Shown in pieces: positions 62,101 through 64,000 of a DNA stretch of 64,000 nucleotides. The translations under genes and the position numbers were made by a program. The notes under the pieces are model-generated. The model was not told where the DNA came from. It did not search any database and was given only the letters and a program-made list of their open reading frames with translations. Every line of letters begins with the position of its first letter. The stretch's first letter is position 1. Origin of the DNA: Chrysogorgia sp. JL179-B06 (Eukaryota; Cnidaria; Anthozoa; Scleralcyonacea; Chrysogorgiidae). Where the stretch lies: positions 827,001 to 891,000 of the forward strand of contig JAYKKM010000018.1 of NCBI GenBank assembly GCA_035772405.1, written 5' to 3'.

Positions 62101-63370
62101 CATGAAGGTCAACCAAATACCTTGCCTCGCCCATCGCTGCTGTTCTAGAAATCCCCTTCACTCTTCGCAAGACTGTTGTAATTAAAGTCGGACATTATAG
62201 TTTATTCTTCCTTGGTAAGTACTGATAGTATTTTTAATTCATCTGACAATGTCTTAATTCACTTCTTTTATCGAGAACCAAGCTTAATATTTTAGTGAAC
62301 CTTGACTGATATATTCTGTCATCAAACGCACGTGTGTAATATTTTTGACTAGTTTTAGTTTGAGTGCGTTTAATTTACTTCTGCAGAAATTAAAGTATCA
62401 CTTAACAACTCTGTTGTTAACAACAGACAACTCTGTTGTTCTTTGTTTTTTATGGTTCCCAATTCCTTATTAATATAAATAGTAATGCTGTCTATGCCTT
62501 GTTTACTTTCATACTTGATGGGAGATCAAATTATAAATTTGTTATTGAATAAATTAAGGTTAATAAAAGGGAGTGAGAGATAATACAATCTCTGCTGTTT
62601 CTCACATGCCAAACATGAAAGTACTCTCAGGTGCAAAAGCAAGATAAGCAATAAAAACCATTTCAGACAAAGCTAATTAGTACTAAGAAATAAGATTAAA
62701 CCAAACCTAAACTCTTATCAATATGTATTAAATACCTACCAAAACAGTTTGCCTTGAGGCAATGGTATAAGTGAATTCAGCAGAAGAGGCTGTGATCATT
62801 CTGTCGTAGCCGGCAGAGCAAGAGTTCACAAGAAAATCATTCTCTAAAATAGCAGGAGTTTCTACATCCCTTTTGTAATAACAATTAAAATGCATATTTA
62901 AATATCATAGAAGTCATTGCTATGAATAACTTTAAACAAGTTTGAGATGTAATTATAGTTTAGTGAGTGGTGGGAAGTGGTGACATCCTTATCACTTCAC
63001 AGTCACAGAAGTGCTGTACCTCTGTGAAGTGTGTGAAGTGTATGTTAAGGCATTTTTTTACATACTTCGTCAATATCTCTCTGAAATGGGTGATCCCCAT
63101 TTCAGGCCACCGGATACTACACTCTCCTCCCAGTCCAACTACTTTCTTGCTATTTATTTTTGCCACAATTCATTACAACCAATGCCTCCATCTCAGTTTC
63201 AATTGTTTAACACAACCATGATTATGTCCCCGTCAAACCGACAAAGTTTCCCTTAGGCATTATTAGTAAGGTTTGGTAAACGACAGGGCCATTCATACGA
63301 GAGATGAAGACGAGACTTGCACAAGACCCGCCTTATATGAAACACTCCTTGGCTATACAGTAGATATTTA
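62101..63370. other. intergenic, no gene recognised
   Basis: A hairpin-prone ACAACTCTGTTGTT repeat lies at 62402-62442. The rest is AT-rich with short open frames that show no secure domain. Confidence 0.45.
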
Positions 63371-63379
63371 GCTTTGGGA

Positions 63380-63470
63380 CTAAATTTAGTCTAGTGGTTA
63401 GCATGCATACAGCAGGGCATTCCTCTGTGTGTGGGCGCGCGATCGCGTGCCCAGATGAATCTGGCGAATG
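63380..63470 (+). mobile_element. tRNA-like SINE piece
   Basis: TTAGTCTAGTGGTTAGCATG resembles a pol III box A. A recognisable box B at the right spacing is weak. Not a functional tRNA. Confidence 0.3.
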
Positions 63471-64000
63471 ATGTTTCTCCATATTTGCTATTAATTCTTT
63501 CTCCCAAACAACAGAAAAATGTTCATGTGGAATCCTTGAGAATCAAATTCGGTTTATTTGGATGGCTTTTGGTTTTATAAATAGCAACTATGCGCTACGC
63601 TATCACAGAAGAATTGCAAGATACAACAATTGTTATGTTATTAATTTATTAAACACAGCAAACATAATTCTAACACCCACATTACAAAATCATTAAACTG
63701 AGTGATCAATACTCAAAGTTCAATTTTGGCAAATTGCGATACAAAAACAAAATATTATCGCTGCTGCCTTTTGAAGTGATGTCACTTGACCCAATGATCT
63801 TATTGAAGCAAGACCATAGGTCTTGATGAGGTCCAGCGCTGCGACTCTTTTTCTGGGTGGAGATGTTCTTCGTCGTGACTACAGTACCTCAATCGAAGAT
63901 CCTGTGTGAGAAGACGCTTGCAAACGATTTTTAACATAACAGTTGTTACGGATATGTGGCAACATGTCACACGAAGAATCATCCAGTCTTACAAAAATTG
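63471..64000. other. right edge, no gene recognised
   Basis: No exon or repeat that I can support. The 60-codon minus-strand frame at 63800 shows no domain. Confidence 0.5.

Noticed and set aside
62984..63130. Possible MYST-type acetyltransferase zinc-finger exon (LYLCEVCEVYVK followed by ILRQYLSEMG)
   Set aside because: The second pair of zinc ligands (His and Cys) is missing, a stop lies just upstream in frame, and the downstream MYST motifs are absent. The resemblance is too short to support.

Overview
This is a window of invertebrate animal nuclear DNA. It is AT-rich, has long introns with GT/AG splice sites, and most of its bases lie in transposon-derived sequence. No bacterial operon, rRNA or intact tRNA gene is visible. 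The mix of Penelope-like GIY-YIG fragments, LINE fragments, abundant short inverted-repeat elements and a transposon-borne HECT gene would fit a cnidarian such as a coral. That is inference only.

Layout. (1) From 3271 to 37762 a single plus-strand gene runs through fifteen small exons. They join in frame into 426 residues of an F-box/leucine-rich-repeat protein of the FBXL2/FBXL20 type, ending in a CaaX-type prenylation motif. Its introns (57 bp after the shortest assignment problems aside, mostly hundreds of bases to several kb) are filled with hAT-like elements with 8-bp target duplications, TTAA-flanked elements nested in each other, a pogo/Tigger-like element, LINE and Penelope remnants, tRNA-derived SINE pieces and minisatellites. 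The exon carrying the start codon is not securely identified. (2) From 37.8 to 42 kb lie repeats only, including a minisatellite split by a nested pair of inverted-repeat elements. (3) At 42.0-42.6 kb on the minus strand is a compact gene for a 109-residue protein that is almost only a CBP/p300-type TAZ2 zinc finger. (4) From 43 to 54.6 kb there is no recognised gene. It holds a 15-bp minisatellite, a 70-base cytosine run, hairpins, a ~200-bp satellite-like block and a LINE fragment. (5) From 54611 to 60438 is an intact-looking 5.8-kb DNA transposon. It has long terminal inverted repeats built from tandem ~20-bp units and a perfect 6-bp target duplication. It carries two convergent genes: a two-exon HECT-type ubiquitin-ligase-like protein with its catalytic cysteine, and an integrase-like DDE transposase with all three acidic residues. 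Its ends and target duplication recall the IS3EU superfamily. (6) From 60.6 to 62.1 kb is a three-level nested palindrome, followed by gene-free sequence to the end.

How the parts may work together. In the transposon, the transposase should act on the shared inverted ends. The linked HECT protein may act on the transposase or on host factors; this is a hypothesis. The two host genes (an SCF substrate receptor and a TAZ finger) show no functional link. One window-wide signal stands out: the palindromic octamer TGACGTCA (a CREB/ATF site) occurs about twenty times, many of them inside the TTAA elements, far more than base composition predicts.
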